64,000 nucleotides of DNA from Curtobacterium citreum (GTDB taxonomy: Bacteria > Actinomycetota > Actinomycetes > Actinomycetales > Microbacteriaceae). Position numbers and translations under genes: made by a program. A model generated the notes under the pieces. It worked only from the letters and a program-made list of their open reading frames with translations. It did no database searches and was not told the DNA's origin. Positions 26,410-35,358 of the stretch are shown here, in pieces (position 1 is the first letter of the stretch; each line of letters begins with the position of its first letter). Location of the stretch: assembly GCF_006715175.1 (NCBI RefSeq), contig NZ_VFMQ01000001.1, forward strand, positions 2,914,001 through 2,978,000, in the 5' to 3' direction.

Positions 26410-27489
26410 ATGGTCCGCGTGCCATCCCCCGATCTCGTCGTGACCTCCGCGCGACCGCCCGCTCCGCCGAGCGCCACGGGCGTCCACCGCACCGCGGTCC
26501 GCCGTCGGACGACCGTCGTGCTCGGCCTGGTCGCGGTCCTCGCACTCGCCGCCGTCGCCAGCATGCTGTTCGGCAGCAACCGCCTGGGCGTGGACCAGGT
26601 GCTTGCGGGCCTGACGCGCTCGGGATCCGGGACGACCGAGGCCGTGGTGTGGGGCTCACGCATCCCCCGAACGCTCATCGGCGCCGCGGTCGGCGCAGCC
26701 CTCGGCATCGCGGGCCTGCTCATGCAGGGGCACACGCGGAACCCCCTCGCCGACCCGGGCCTGTTCGGCGTCTCGTCGGGAGCCGGACTCGCGGTCGTCC
26801 TCGGCGTCTACGTGTTCGGCGTCACGAGCACCGGCGCGACGGTGTGGTTCGCCCTGGCCGGCGCGGTGGTCGCGAGCGTCGTGGTGTTCTCGGTGACGAT
26901 CGCCGGCAGCGGGACGGCCAGCCCGGTGCCCCTCGCCCTGGCCGGCGCCGCGGTCTCGGCGTTGCTCGGCGCGGTCACGTCCTTCATCGTCCTGACGGAC
27001 CAGCAGTCTCTCGACGCGTACCGGCTCTGGGTGGTCGGCTCCCTGGCGGCACGGCAGCTCGACGTGCTGACGGCCGCGGCACCGTTCCTGCTCGTCGGGC
27101 TGGCGCTCGCGATCTGGAACGTCCGGTCGCTCGACGCGCTCGGCCTCGGCGCGGAGCTCGCGCGCGGCCTGGGTGAGAACGTCCTCGTCGCCCGGCTCGT
27201 GGGCCTCGGCGGCATCACCCTGCTCGCCGCCGGCGCGACCGCGGCCGCCGGTCCGATCGGGTTCGTCGGACTCACGGTGCCGCACGTCGCCCGTGCCCTC
27301 GTCGGGACCGGGCACCGGTGGACCCTGCCCGTCTCGGCCCTCGTCGGCGCGTCGCTCGTGCTCGTCGCGGACGTCGTCGGGCGGCTCGTCGGCGGGTTCT
27401 CCGAGGTCGAGGTCGGCATCGTCCTCGCGGTCATCGGCGGCCCGGTCTTCGTCGCCGTCGCCCGCCGCCGATCGCTGGTGTCCCTGTGA
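26410..27489 (+). CDS. Iron-siderophore ABC transporter permease (FecCD family)
   Basis: First permease (359 residues) of a ferric-siderophore importer. Around nine to ten membrane helices; family motifs are RIPRTLIGAAVGAALGIAGLLMQG and NPLADPGLFGVSSGAGLAVV, and the C-terminal GPIGFVGLTVPHVARALVG. ATG 26410 is 1 nt after the iron box, suggesting a leaderless message; a GTG at 26419 is the alternative. It overlaps the second permease gene by 4 nt (GTGA). Confidence 0.92.
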   Translation: MVRVPSPDLVVTSARPPAPPSATGVHRTAVRRRTTVVLGLVAVLALAAVASMLFGSNRLGVDQVLAGLTRSGSGTTEAVVWGSRIPRTLIGAAVGAALGIAGLLMQGHTRNPLADPGLFGVSSGAGLAVVLGVYVFGVTSTGATVWFALAGAVVASVVVFSVTIAGSGTASPVPLALAGAAVSALLGAVTSFIVLTDQQSLDAYRLWVVGSLAARQLDVLTAAAPFLLVGLALAIWNVRSLDALGLGAELARGLGENVLVARLVGLGGITLLAAGATAAAGPIGFVGLTVPHVARALVGTGHRWTLPVSALVGASLVLVADVVGRLVGGFSEVEVGIVLAVIGGPVFVAVARRRSLVSL

Positions 27490-28589
27490 GCGCCGCCGCA
27501 CCGCGCAGCGCCGCAGCACCCCGCAGCACCGCCGCCCCGGTCCGCCGCGGCGTCCGTGTCGGCCCCGTCGGCCTGGCCTGGCGCCCGCGGGTGCTCGGGT
27601 ACACGGTCGCCGCGCTCGCCCTCGCCGTCGTGCTCGTCGTCCTCGGCGTCGCGGTCGGCAGCACCTGGATCGCACCGGGCACCGTCGTCCGCGCCCTGTT
27701 CGGCGTCGAGGACGGCCCGGAGGGCTTCATCGTCACGACGCTCCGACTCCCCCGGGTGCTGGTCGGCGCGCTCGTCGGGCTCGTCCTCGGCGTCGCGGGC
27801 GCCTTGACCCAGACCGTCACGCGCAACCCGCTCGGCACGCCGGACATCATCGGCGTCACCTCCGGCGCGAGCGTCGGTGCGGTGGCGGCCATCGTCCTCG
27901 GCGGCGGCTCGTACTCGGTGTCGAGCGTCGTCACCAGCGGCGGCATCCCGGTCGCCGCGACGATCGGCGCCCTCGTCGCGGCCGCCGCCGTGTACGGCTT
28001 CGGGTGGCGCGGCGGTGTGCAGAGCTACCGGCTCGTGCTCGTCGGCATCGGCGTCAGCGCGACCCTCGACGCGATGACGAGCTACCTGCTCGTCCGCGCG
28101 AAGATCACCGTGGCGACCGCCGCCTCGCAGTGGCTCGTGGGCAGCCTGTCGAGCACGTCCTGGTCGTCCGTGTGGCCCCTGCTCGTGGTGGCCGCCCTCG
28201 CCGTCCCCCTGGCCCTCGCGACGAGTGCGGCGCTCGGCATCGGGCAGCTCGGTGACGAGGTCGCGACGGGCGTCGGCCTCGGGGTGCAGCGGCACCGGCT
28301 GCTCGTCATCGCGCTGGCCGTGGTCCTGACCGCCGCCGCCGTCGCCGCCGCGGGACCCGTCGGGTTCGTCGCGTTCGTCGTGCCGCAGGTCGCGCTGCGG
28401 CTCGCCGGGACGAACCGGCCGCCGCTGCTGCTCGCCGGCGCCCTCGGGGCCGTGCTCGTGCTCGGTGCCGACCTGCTCGCCCGGTCCGCCTTCCCCTGGC
28501 AGGTCCCCGTCGGCATCGTCACGACCGTCGTCGGCGCCCCATACCTGATCTGGCTCCTCGTCCGGCACCGCAAGGAGATGTCCCGATGA
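27486..28589 (+). CDS. Iron-siderophore ABC transporter permease (FecCD family)
   Basis: Second permease (367 residues) of the importer. After a low-complexity Ala/Arg/Ser start it shows LRLPRVLVGALVGLVLGVAGALTQ, NPLGTPDIIGVTSGASVGAV and GPVGFVAFVVPQVALRLAG, the FecCD signatures. The GTG start at 27486 overlaps the stop codon of the first permease gene. The next gene overlaps by 4 nt (ATGA), so the three subunits are coupled. Confidence 0.92.
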   Translation: MSAAAPRSAAAPRSTAAPVRRGVRVGPVGLAWRPRVLGYTVAALALAVVLVVLGVAVGSTWIAPGTVVRALFGVEDGPEGFIVTTLRLPRVLVGALVGLVLGVAGALTQTVTRNPLGTPDIIGVTSGASVGAVAAIVLGGGSYSVSSVVTSGGIPVAATIGALVAAAAVYGFGWRGGVQSYRLVLVGIGVSATLDAMTSYLLVRAKITVATAASQWLVGSLSSTSWSSVWPLLVVAALAVPLALATSAALGIGQLGDEVATGVGLGVQRHRLLVIALAVVLTAAAVAAAGPVGFVAFVVPQVALRLAGTNRPPLLLAGALGAVLVLGADLLARSAFPWQVPVGIVTTVVGAPYLIWLLVRHRKEMSR

Positions 28590-29512
28590 CCGCACGCACC
28601 GCACCCGCGACCACCGCAGACACCACGGCAGCGACGGCCGCCACGTCCGCCACCACGGACGCAGCCGCGACCACCTCGACGACGCCGGCCGACGGACCGA
28701 CCCGCACCGCGCCTCCAGTCGGAGTGCCCGTGCTGCAGGCCCGCGGCCTGTCCGTCGGCTACGACCGCGAACCGGTGCTCCGCGACCTGGACCTGCGCAT
28801 CGAACGCGGCACCGTGACGACCTTCCTCGGAGCGAACGGCTGCGGGAAGTCGACCCTGCTGAAGGCCTTCGGCCGGGTGCTGCGGCCGCAGGCCGGCGAG
28901 ATCCTGCTCGACGGCACCCCGATCCGACGCGAGCCGAACCGTGCGGTCGCGCGGAAGCTCGCGATCCTGCCCCAGACCCCCGTGGCCCCGGCCGGCACGA
29001 GCGTGCTCGACCTCGTGATGCGGGGCCGGAGCCCGCACCAGTCCTGGGCCCGCCCCTGGACCGCCGAGGACGCCGACGTCGCCGAGCAGGCCATCGCCGC
29101 GACCGGGCTGACCGAGGTGGCGCACCGCGACGTGGCGAGCCTGTCCGGCGGGCAGCGCCAGCGGGCGTGGATCGCGCTCGTGGTCGCGCAGCAGGCCGAG
29201 ACGCTCCTGCTCGACGAACCGACGACGTACCTCGACCTCGCGCACCAGCTCGACGTCCTGCGGCTCGTGCGACGGCTCAACCGGGAGCAGGGCTCCACCG
29301 TCGTGATGGTCCTGCACGACCTGTCGCTCGCCGCGAGGTACTCCGACCGGCTCGTGGTGCTGCACGACGGCGGGGTCGTCGCGGACGGCACCCCGCACGA
29401 GGTCCTGACGCCCGAAGTGCTCGAGCGGGCCTTCGGTCTGCACGCCCGCGTCGTCCCCGACCCGGTGACCGGCGCCCCGATGATCGTCCCCGAGGCGGAC
29501 GAGCAGGACTGA
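28586..29512 (+). CDS. Iron-siderophore ABC transporter ATP-binding protein
   Basis: FecE/FepC-type ATPase (308 residues). Walker A GANGCGKST, Q-loop LPQTPVAPAG, signature LSGGQRQRAWIA, Walker B TLLLDEPTTYLD and switch His in VLHDLSLAARY. The first 45 residues are an unusual Thr/Ala-rich tail (repeated TTAAT-like words) with no family counterpart; it may be disordered, or the true start may be a later codon. Coupled to the permease by a 4-nt overlap. Confidence 0.92.
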   Translation: MTARTAPATTADTTAATAATSATTDAAATTSTTPADGPTRTAPPVGVPVLQARGLSVGYDREPVLRDLDLRIERGTVTTFLGANGCGKSTLLKAFGRVLRPQAGEILLDGTPIRREPNRAVARKLAILPQTPVAPAGTSVLDLVMRGRSPHQSWARPWTAEDADVAEQAIAATGLTEVAHRDVASLSGGQRQRAWIALVVAQQAETLLLDEPTTYLDLAHQLDVLRLVRRLNREQGSTVVMVLHDLSLAARYSDRLVVLHDGGVVADGTPHEVLTPEVLERAFGLHARVVPDPVTGAPMIVPEADEQD

Positions 29513-29565
29513 ACCGGACGAGCAGGACCGGCCTGAACCAGCAGGGGCTGGCAGGCCGTACAGAC

Positions 29566-29584
29566 TTAGGTTAGGCTCTCCTAA
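29566..29584. promoter_or_regulatory. DtxR/IdeR iron box upstream of the siderophore-binding-protein gene
   Basis: TTAGGTTAGGCTCTCCTAA matches the DtxR/IdeR consensus at 17 of 19 positions and ends 1 nt before the GTG start. The binding protein therefore has its own iron-regulated, probably leaderless promoter. Confidence 0.85.
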
Positions 29585-29585
29585 C

Positions 29586-30623
29586 GTGAAGATCCCCCGC
29601 CGCGGCTCCCTGCGCGCCGCCCTCGTGACCTCCGTGGCCCTCTCGGCCCTCCTGCTCGCCGGCTGCACCGGCTCGAACGGCTCCGGCCGCTCCGGCGACG
29701 GCAGCGCCGCCGGCTCCGGCTCGAGCGCCGCCGCGAAGGGACCCTGGTCGTACGAGGACGCCACCGGGAAGACCGTCAAGCTCGACAGCACCCCGAAGCG
29801 CGTCGTGGTCCTCAACGACATCGCCATCTCGTTCATCGAGTACGGCCTCCGCCCGGTCGGCACCTTCGGGCAGCTCACCATGGCGAAGGACCAGCGCTTC
29901 GAGGGCCTGGACACCAAGGGCATCGCGCAGCTCGGCACCGGCTACGGCGACATCGACCTCGAGCAGCTCGCGGCACTCAAGCCGGACCTCGTCGTCACGT
30001 CGGTCTACCCCACCGACGACAAGGGCACGCTCGACACCACGCAGCCGGGCTACGGCTTCAAGGACAAGGAACAGCAGCAGCAGGTCGAGGCCATCGCGCC
30101 CGTCGTCCAGGTCGAGTGGGGCGGGAAGGGCGAGGACGTCATCGAGAAGATCGCCGACCTCGCCGAGTCGCTCGGTGCCCCGGAGTCGACGGTCGAGACC
30201 GCCGAGGACCGCTTCGACAAGGCCGAGGACGAGCTCGAGAAGGCCGCGAAGGCGAGCGACGTCTCGGTCGTCTCGATGTACGCGGACGGCGACGGCGCGT
30301 ACGTCACGCGACCCTCCGACGAGCCCACGCTGCAGATGTACTCGTCGTTCGGCGTCGACTTCGTGACCCCGAAGCCGAAGGGCTTCTACTGGGGCATCTA
30401 CTCGTGGGAGAACGCCGGCCAGATCTCCGGTGACGTGATCCTGCTGTCGCAGCAGGGCTACCAGGTGTCCGACCTCGAGAAGCAGCCGACGTTCGCCGAC
30501 AACGCGGCCCTGCAGGCCGGCCAGGTGCACAGCTGGACCTTCCCGGCCCTCGACTACGCGTCGCAGGCCGACTACATGACGAAGCTCGCGGGCTGGCTGG
30601 GCGAGAGCAAGAAGGTCTCGTAG
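29586..30623 (+). CDS. Iron-siderophore ABC transporter substrate-binding lipoprotein
   Basis: A 345-residue FepB/FhuD-like protein that captures ferric siderophore outside the membrane. Signal peptide VKIPRRGSLRAALVTSVALS then lipobox ALLLAGC (Cys27) and a Gly/Ser linker. Family strands: SYEDATGKTVKLDSTPKRVVVLN, GDIDLEQLAALKPDLVV, and a mid-protein DISVVSMYADGDGAYV-like strand. It is separated from the ATPase gene by 73 nt containing its own iron box and is followed by a family A palindrome. The siderophore type cannot be read from the sequence. Confidence 0.92.
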   Translation: MKIPRRGSLRAALVTSVALSALLLAGCTGSNGSGRSGDGSAAGSGSSAAAKGPWSYEDATGKTVKLDSTPKRVVVLNDIAISFIEYGLRPVGTFGQLTMAKDQRFEGLDTKGIAQLGTGYGDIDLEQLAALKPDLVVTSVYPTDDKGTLDTTQPGYGFKDKEQQQQVEAIAPVVQVEWGGKGEDVIEKIADLAESLGAPESTVETAEDRFDKAEDELEKAAKASDVSVVSMYADGDGAYVTRPSDEPTLQMYSSFGVDFVTPKPKGFYWGIYSWENAGQISGDVILLSQQGYQVSDLEKQPTFADNAALQAGQVHSWTFPALDYASQADYMTKLAGWLGESKKVS

Positions 30624-30636
30624 ACCCCACCACCCC

Positions 30637-30682
30637 ACGGACGGGAGGCGCGGTGCCGGCTGGCACCGCGCCTCCCGTCCGT
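30637..30682. repeat. Family A palindrome after the siderophore-binding-protein gene
   Basis: Identical over 46 bp to the element at 24914-24959 (21-bp arms, loop GGCT), 14 nt after the stop codon. It should act as a terminator. Confidence 0.88.
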
Positions 30683-30756
30683 TCCCGGTCGCGTCCGGAC
30701 GCGACCCGTCCCTGCCCGCCGTCGTCTCGTCCCCGTCCCCGTCCCGTCCCGTCCCG

Positions 30757-30815
30757 TCGATGGAGCAGAAGCCGTCGGGTGTCCGGTGACGACCCGACGT
30801 CTGCTGCTCCATCGA
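30757..30815. terminator. Family B hairpin between convergent genes
   Basis: 24-bp arms (30757-30780 with 30792-30815) with two mismatches and an 11-nt loop. The arm core TGGAGCAGAAG and GTCGGGT match the hairpin at 4339-4393. It is preceded by a CCCGT microsatellite (about 30731-30758) and lies 17 nt from the PBP stop codon. Confidence 0.75.
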
Positions 30816-30831
30816 TGTCGGACGGCGGAGG

Positions 30832-32889
30832 TCAGCCGACGGGCAGGGCGGCGTTGACGGCGGTCTGCGCCTGCCGCCACACGGCTGCGCGGGACCCGGC
30901 GTACGTGCCGCCCTGCCCGTTCGCGGAGTGCCGCAGGTTCGCCTGGCCACCATCGGTGTTGCCCTGCCAGTACGCCGTGACCGCCCGCTCGCTGCCCCCG
31001 ACGAGCCAGATCTGGTCCGCCGAGTCGGTCGTGCCCGTCTTGCCGAACAGGGTCGTGCCGTCCGGCGTCTGCCCGCCGCTCGCGGTGCCGCCGCGGAACG
31101 CGCCCTGCATCACCTGGAAGGCCGTCCGGGCGACCGAGGCGGAGACCGCCCGGGTGCACGCGGCGGGCTGTCCACCGAGCTGCGTGCCGTCGCGGCCGGT
31201 CACCTGGTCGATGACGACCGGCGCGCAGTACACGCCGCCGTTCGCGATCCCGGCGTACGCGGCCGCCATCGTCAGCGGCGCGATGCTCGTCGTCCCGAGC
31301 ACCGCGGCGGGGTTCGCGGGGAGCTCGCCGCCCGTCGCCGGGTGCACGCCGAGGCGGGCGGCGGTGTCGCGGATGTCGCACAGGTCGAGCCTCGACGCCA
31401 TGTCCGCGTAGGCGGCGTTCACCGACTGCGCCGTCGCTGCCCGCACCGAGTACGGCCCGGTCTGGCCCGCCGAGTCGTTCTTCGGGTTCCACGCCTTCGT
31501 CGTGACGCGCTCCCCGCACTGCGTCCAGACGCTGCGGGCCGTGCGGGTGCCGTCGACCACGGCGTCGGGGCTGCGGCCGGACTCGAGCCACTGCAGGAGC
31601 GTGAACATCTTGTACGTCGACCCGACCTGGAACCCCTTCGAGCCGCCGTTCGACTCGTCGGTCGCGTAGTTCAGCGAGGTCGCGGTCGGCGGTGCCGCGG
31701 ACGACCGGTCGTAGTCGGTGTTCTGCGCCATGGTGAGCACGCGCCCGGTGCCGGCCTCGACGGTGTCGAGCGTCGCGCCGAGGGCGAACCGGGTCTCCCC
31801 CGCGCGGTCGTACCGATCGAGCAGGTCCTTCTGCTGCGTGTTCAGGTCGAGGTCGAGCGTCGTCTGGACCCGGTAGCCGCCGGTGCGCCAGGCCTGCTCC
31901 CGCGCGGCGGTGTCGGCGCCGAGCTGCGGGAGGGACTGCGCCACCTGCACGGCGTACGCGCAGAAGAACTCCGCGCCGCGGACGGCCGACTCGCACCCCT
32001 GCCTCGGTGCCGTCAGGCGGACGTAGTCAGCGGGGGTGGATGCCAACGCGGCCTGCAGGTCGGCGTCGCTGAGGTGCCCCTGCTGGTGCATCGAGCGGAG
32101 GATGACGTCTCGGCGCGCCTGGTTGTCGGGGTGGTGCTCCGGCGAGGAGAGGTCGCGTGCGTCCGGCCACTGCACGATCGCGATGAGCGACGCCGCCTCG
32201 GCCGGGGACAGGTCGCCGGCGTCCTTGCCGTAGTACCGCTGCGAGGCCGCCTGCACGCCGTAGGTCTGGTCGCCGAAGTACGCGATGTTCAGGTAGGCGG
32301 CAAGGATCTCGTCCTTCGAGTACTCCTTCGCGAGCCCGATCGCGAGCTTCACCTCGGCGAGCTTCCGGTCGAGCGAACGCTTCGTCGCCTCGGCGGTCGC
32401 GGCCTCGCGCTCCTGCTCGGTCGGCAGCTCGCTCGCCCGCTGGATCTTGATGTTCCGGACGAGCTGCATCGTCAGGGTCGACCCGCCCGTCCCGCCGTCC
32501 CCGCCCGACGCGACGACGCTGACGAGCGAGCGCACGAGACTCGTCGGGTCGACGCCGCCGGTCTCCCGGAAGCGCTTGTCCTCGCCGTCGATCGCGGCGT
32601 GCTCGAGCGTGTCGCTGATCTGGTCCAGCGCGAGCTCCTGGCGGTTCTGGTCCCACACGTCCGCGAGGTGCACCGGCTGCCCGCCCTGGTACGCCCAGAC
32701 CTCGTTCCGGGTCGGCAGGTCGCCGATCTCGATGTACTCCGGCATCGAGTCGAACAGGTCGATCGCCGAGGTCGTCCCCACCCCCGCGACCGCCAGCACG
32801 GGCGTGACCCCGATCCCCACCAGCAGCCCGGCGAGCACGCTGCCGCCCACGAAGCCGGCAGCGGCCCCCGTCACCCGTCGTCCGGTCAT
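30832..32889 (-). CDS. Class A penicillin-binding protein (transglycosylase/transpeptidase)
   Basis: A 685-residue bifunctional peptidoglycan synthase. An N-terminal membrane helix (residues 8-35) anchors it. The GT51 domain has GEDKRFRETGGVDP (catalytic Glu103; the usual His after it is Thr) and GGSTLTMQLVRN (135-146), then KEYSKDEILAAYLNIAYFG. The transpeptidase domain has GSTYK (Ser424, Lys427), SVN (489-491) and KTGT (617-620). No PASTA domain follows. It lies downstream of, and on the same strand as, a beta-lactamase gene, separated by about 170 bp. Confidence 0.93.
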   Translation of the reverse strand: MTGRRVTGAAAGFVGGSVLAGLLVGIGVTPVLAVAGVGTTSAIDLFDSMPEYIEIGDLPTRNEVWAYQGGQPVHLADVWDQNRQELALDQISDTLEHAAIDGEDKRFRETGGVDPTSLVRSLVSVVASGGDGGTGGSTLTMQLVRNIKIQRASELPTEQEREAATAEATKRSLDRKLAEVKLAIGLAKEYSKDEILAAYLNIAYFGDQTYGVQAASQRYYGKDAGDLSPAEAASLIAIVQWPDARDLSSPEHHPDNQARRDVILRSMHQQGHLSDADLQAALASTPADYVRLTAPRQGCESAVRGAEFFCAYAVQVAQSLPQLGADTAAREQAWRTGGYRVQTTLDLDLNTQQKDLLDRYDRAGETRFALGATLDTVEAGTGRVLTMAQNTDYDRSSAAPPTATSLNYATDESNGGSKGFQVGSTYKMFTLLQWLESGRSPDAVVDGTRTARSVWTQCGERVTTKAWNPKNDSAGQTGPYSVRAATAQSVNAAYADMASRLDLCDIRDTAARLGVHPATGGELPANPAAVLGTTSIAPLTMAAAYAGIANGGVYCAPVVIDQVTGRDGTQLGGQPAACTRAVSASVARTAFQVMQGAFRGGTASGGQTPDGTTLFGKTGTTDSADQIWLVGGSERAVTAYWQGNTDGGQANLRHSANGQGGTYAGSRAAVWRQAQTAVNAALPVG

Positions 32890-33061
32890 GATTCCCCCTC
32901 GTCGATCGATGGCGTCCGGGGGGTGACCCTCCCAGCGCTGTTCGGACGTCCGCCCGGGTTTCCCGGGGTGACACCGGCACGCGCGCTGGGAAAGGACCGA
33001 GTCGGTACGGATCGTTACCCCGAGGGGCTCGTCGTGACCCCGTCGTGACCGACGGCGGGTG

Positions 33062-33172
33062 TCAGCCGAGGTGCGCGATCGCGATCCGCGTGGCCTCGGC
33101 GACGAGCGCGTCCGAGGGCTCGGCGTCCGCCGCGCCGTGCGCCGTCATCACGACGAGCACGATCGGGTCCCG
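33062..33172 (-). pseudogene. Untranslated in-frame C-terminal remnant of the beta-lactamase
   Basis: Directly after the TGA at 33175-33173 the same frame continues for 36 codons, RDPIVLVVMTAH...LVAEATRIAIAHLG, and ends at a natural TGA (33064-33062). This is the last strand and helix expected of a class A beta-lactamase, so the TGA is an internal stop rather than the native end. UGA followed by C is a leaky context. Confidence 0.8.
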
Positions 33173-34084
33173 TCACGGCGGGGTCACGACCGCGACGTCG
33201 TTCCGCACGCCGTAGGACGCGGTCCCGGTCTTGTCCGCCACGGTCCAGGACGGGTCGACGCCGGCGCGGATCGTCGACGCCCCGGTCGTCGTGCCGAGCA
33301 TCGAGTCGCGGAGCAGCGATCGGTCGTCGGCGTCGAGCGCGTCCCCGAGCAGCACGGCGCGGAGGTCCGCGGCGGACTGCGCCGCGGTCGTGGTGTCACG
33401 ACGGTCCCCCGGAACGGCGGTGTTGAGGTCCGGTTCGGTGCGCGAGACGTCCGTCGTCGTGTCACCGAGGCCGCGCAGCCACCGCGTCACCCCGGCGACG
33501 CCGCCGACCCGCTCGACGAGCAGGTTCGCCGCGGTGTTGTCGCTCTGCCGGATGGCCGCGTCGACGAGCTGCCGCACGGTCAGGCCGGTGTCGACGGCCG
33601 GGGTCGTCACCGGGGCGTGGGACAGCAGGTCGCCGCGGTCGTAGTGCACGACCTCGTCGAGGTCCGCCGGGGACGAGGCGGCGAGCACCGCGGCGGCGAT
33701 CTGCACCTTGTTCGTCGAGGCGAAGGCGAACCGCTCGTCCGCGCGGTACCCGAGCGACCGGCCGGTGCCGGTGTCCACGGCGACGACCCCGACCCGGGCA
33801 CCGTCCCGACGCTCGAGGTCCGCGAACGCCTGCCGGGTCGTGCCGTCGATGATCGGCACCGTCGCCGTCGGCACGGTGGCGGTCGGCACGGCGGACGGTG
33901 TCGGGGTGGGTGCCGCAGCGGGCGTGGCGGACCCGGCCGGCGACCCCGACCCGCCCGGGCCCCCGCCCGCGGTGCACCCCGTCAGCAGCACCGCCGTCAG
34001 CGCCACCACCCCGACCGCCGCCGCCCGCGCGCCGGCCTTCCGCACGCCCGTCGTCCGCGCGTCCGTCGTCCTCGTCGCTCCCAC
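33173..34084 (-). CDS. Class A beta-lactamase, lipoprotein, truncated by a premature TGA
   Basis: Serine beta-lactamase of 303 residues as read. A signal ending in lipobox LLTGC (Cys37) and a long Gly/Pro/Thr linker precede the catalytic domain. All active-site elements are intact: STNK (Ser123, Lys126), SDN (181-183), EPDLN (Glu217, the omega loop) and KTGT (285-288). The frame stops right after NDVAVVTPP, although the family needs one more beta strand and a C-terminal helix; those 36 codons are present downstream in the same frame (33062-33172). Either this is a recent nonsense mutation, a sequencing error or a readthrough site. GTG 34084 is the likely start; longer readings lack a signal peptide at the front. 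Confidence 0.82.
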   Translation of the reverse strand: MGATRTTDARTTGVRKAGARAAAVGVVALTAVLLTGCTAGGGPGGSGSPAGSATPAAAPTPTPSAVPTATVPTATVPIIDGTTRQAFADLERRDGARVGVVAVDTGTGRSLGYRADERFAFASTNKVQIAAAVLAASSPADLDEVVHYDRGDLLSHAPVTTPAVDTGLTVRQLVDAAIRQSDNTAANLLVERVGGVAGVTRWLRGLGDTTTDVSRTEPDLNTAVPGDRRDTTTAAQSAADLRAVLLGDALDADDRSLLRDSMLGTTTGASTIRAGVDPSWTVADKTGTASYGVRNDVAVVTPP

Positions 34085-34140
34085 GCGTCGGAGCCTGCCG
34101 CACCCGGCCGACGCAGCGCTGGGAACGGTCCGGCTGCGGC

Positions 34141-34518
34141 TCAGGCCGGCCGGCTGAACAGGTTGACGAGGTTCCCCTCCGGGTCCCGGAACAGGGTCGA
34201 GCGGTTGCCCCACGGCATCGTCGTCGGCGGCAGCACGACCTCGCCGAGCACGCCGGACCCCTGCAGCCGGTCGAACGCCGCGTCGACGTCCGGGACCGAG
34301 AACTCCACGACGAGCCCCGGGTTCGGCCCGGGCACCGGCGCCCCCGCACCGAGCCCCGCGACGGTCTCCGGCGCCGCGAGCGCGAGCACGAGCCCGCCGG
34401 CACGGACCTCGGCGAAGACCGGCGCCGGTCCGTGTGCGGTGGTGCCGGTGACCGCCTCGTAGAAGGCGGTCGTGCCCGCCAGGTCGGCGGTGATGATCCT
34501 GATCGACGTGAACTCCAC
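34141..34518 (-). CDS. VOC-superfamily (glyoxalase-like) protein
   Basis: A 125-residue VOC protein. FTSIRIITADLAGTTAFYEAVTG is the first unit, VVEFSVPDVDAAFDRLQ the second, and LFRDPEGNLVNLFSRP the final metal-Glu strand. GTG 34518 is chosen because AGAGGA lies 5-10 nt upstream. It follows the WYL regulator gene on the same strand (91 nt apart), so the two may form an operon and the protein may be a regulated resistance or detoxification factor. Confidence 0.85.
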   Translation of the reverse strand: MEFTSIRIITADLAGTTAFYEAVTGTTAHGPAPVFAEVRAGGLVLALAAPETVAGLGAGAPVPGPNPGLVVEFSVPDVDAAFDRLQGSGVLGEVVLPPTTMPWGNRSTLFRDPEGNLVNLFSRPA

Positions 34519-34609
34519 GCTGTCCTCTCCGGGCGGCCTGCGGTGACCGCCCGGCACCAGGTTCACGCAGCCCCGCGACAGCGTCCTGTCGGTGTTCCGC
34601 CGGATGCGC

Positions 34610-35305
34610 TCAGTCCGCGAGCACGGACCGGAGCACCCCGTGCGGGATGTCGAGCTCCTCGAACCGCACGGCCCGCCGTGGCACACGCTCGTCCGTCGAC
34701 TCGACCCCGAGCACGCGGTCGCCGCGGAAGGCGCGGACCCCGTCGCGCAGCCGGCACCACGCAACGAGGTACCAGTCCTCGCCCTTGCCGACGTACCCGA
34801 GCGGCTCGACCGCCCGGTCGGTCTCGTTCCCCTGCGCGTCCCGGTACCGCAGCCGGACGACCCGGCCGCCGGCCAGGGCGGGCAGGAGCGCGGTCGGTCC
34901 CGGCACCCGGTCACCGGTCTCGAGCAGGTGCACCCGTCGGGCGAGCGAGGCGCTGCGCCGTGCGTCGTCCTCCGCCAGGACCGCCCGCACCTTCTGCGCG
35001 GCACTGCGCGCGGCGTCGCGGAACGGGCTCGTCGCGAGGGCCCCGAGGCCGACGGCGACGGCGAGCGCCTCCTCCGCGGTCAGCCCGAGCGGCGGCAGCG
35101 TCGCGCGGGCGTCGAGCGTGTAGCCGCCGGTCCGGCCGGGTTCCGCCCAGATCGGCACGCCCGCCTCCTGCAGGGAGCGCAGGTCGCGCTCGACGGTCCG
35201 TGCGCTCACGCCGTACCGCGCAGCGAGCGTCCGCGCGCTCCGCAGCGCGGGCGCGGCCGCGCGCAGCTCCTCGACGAGCGCGTAGAGACGATCGGTGCGG
35301 TTCAC
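34610..35305 (-). CDS. HTH/WYL-domain transcriptional regulator
   Basis: A 231-residue DeoR-like regulator. The N-terminal winged helix is RTDRLYALVEELRAA...SARTLAARYGVSARTVERDLRSLQEAGVPI, followed by WAEPGRTGGYTL. The C-terminal WYL domain has the motif DWYLVAWCRLRDGVRAFRGDRV. WYL domains sense small ligands, often nucleic-acid-derived. GTG 35305 has no clear ribosome binding site; TACTGT upstream could be a -10 for a leaderless message. Confidence 0.88.
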   Translation of the reverse strand: MNRTDRLYALVEELRAAAPALRSARTLAARYGVSARTVERDLRSLQEAGVPIWAEPGRTGGYTLDARATLPPLGLTAEEALAVAVGLGALATSPFRDAARSAAQKVRAVLAEDDARRSASLARRVHLLETGDRVPGPTALLPALAGGRVVRLRYRDAQGNETDRAVEPLGYVGKGEDWYLVAWCRLRDGVRAFRGDRVLGVESTDERVPRRAVRFEELDIPHGVLRSVLAD

Positions 35306-35326
35306 GACGCGACCACAGTACGGCCT

Positions 35327-35358
35327 GGAGGCGCGTGGCGGGCCCGCCCCGTGCCTCC
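35327..35358. repeat. Family A palindrome in a divergent promoter region
   Basis: 16-bp arms with two mismatches, no loop, followed by CGTCCGACCG. Unlike the other copies it lies between two divergent start codons, upstream of both genes, so it cannot be a simple terminator. Confidence 0.7.

Noticed and set aside
33062-34084. Treating TGA at 33175 as the natural end of the beta-lactamase
   Set aside because: The downstream codons keep the family's last strand and helix in frame, so the natural end is at 33062.
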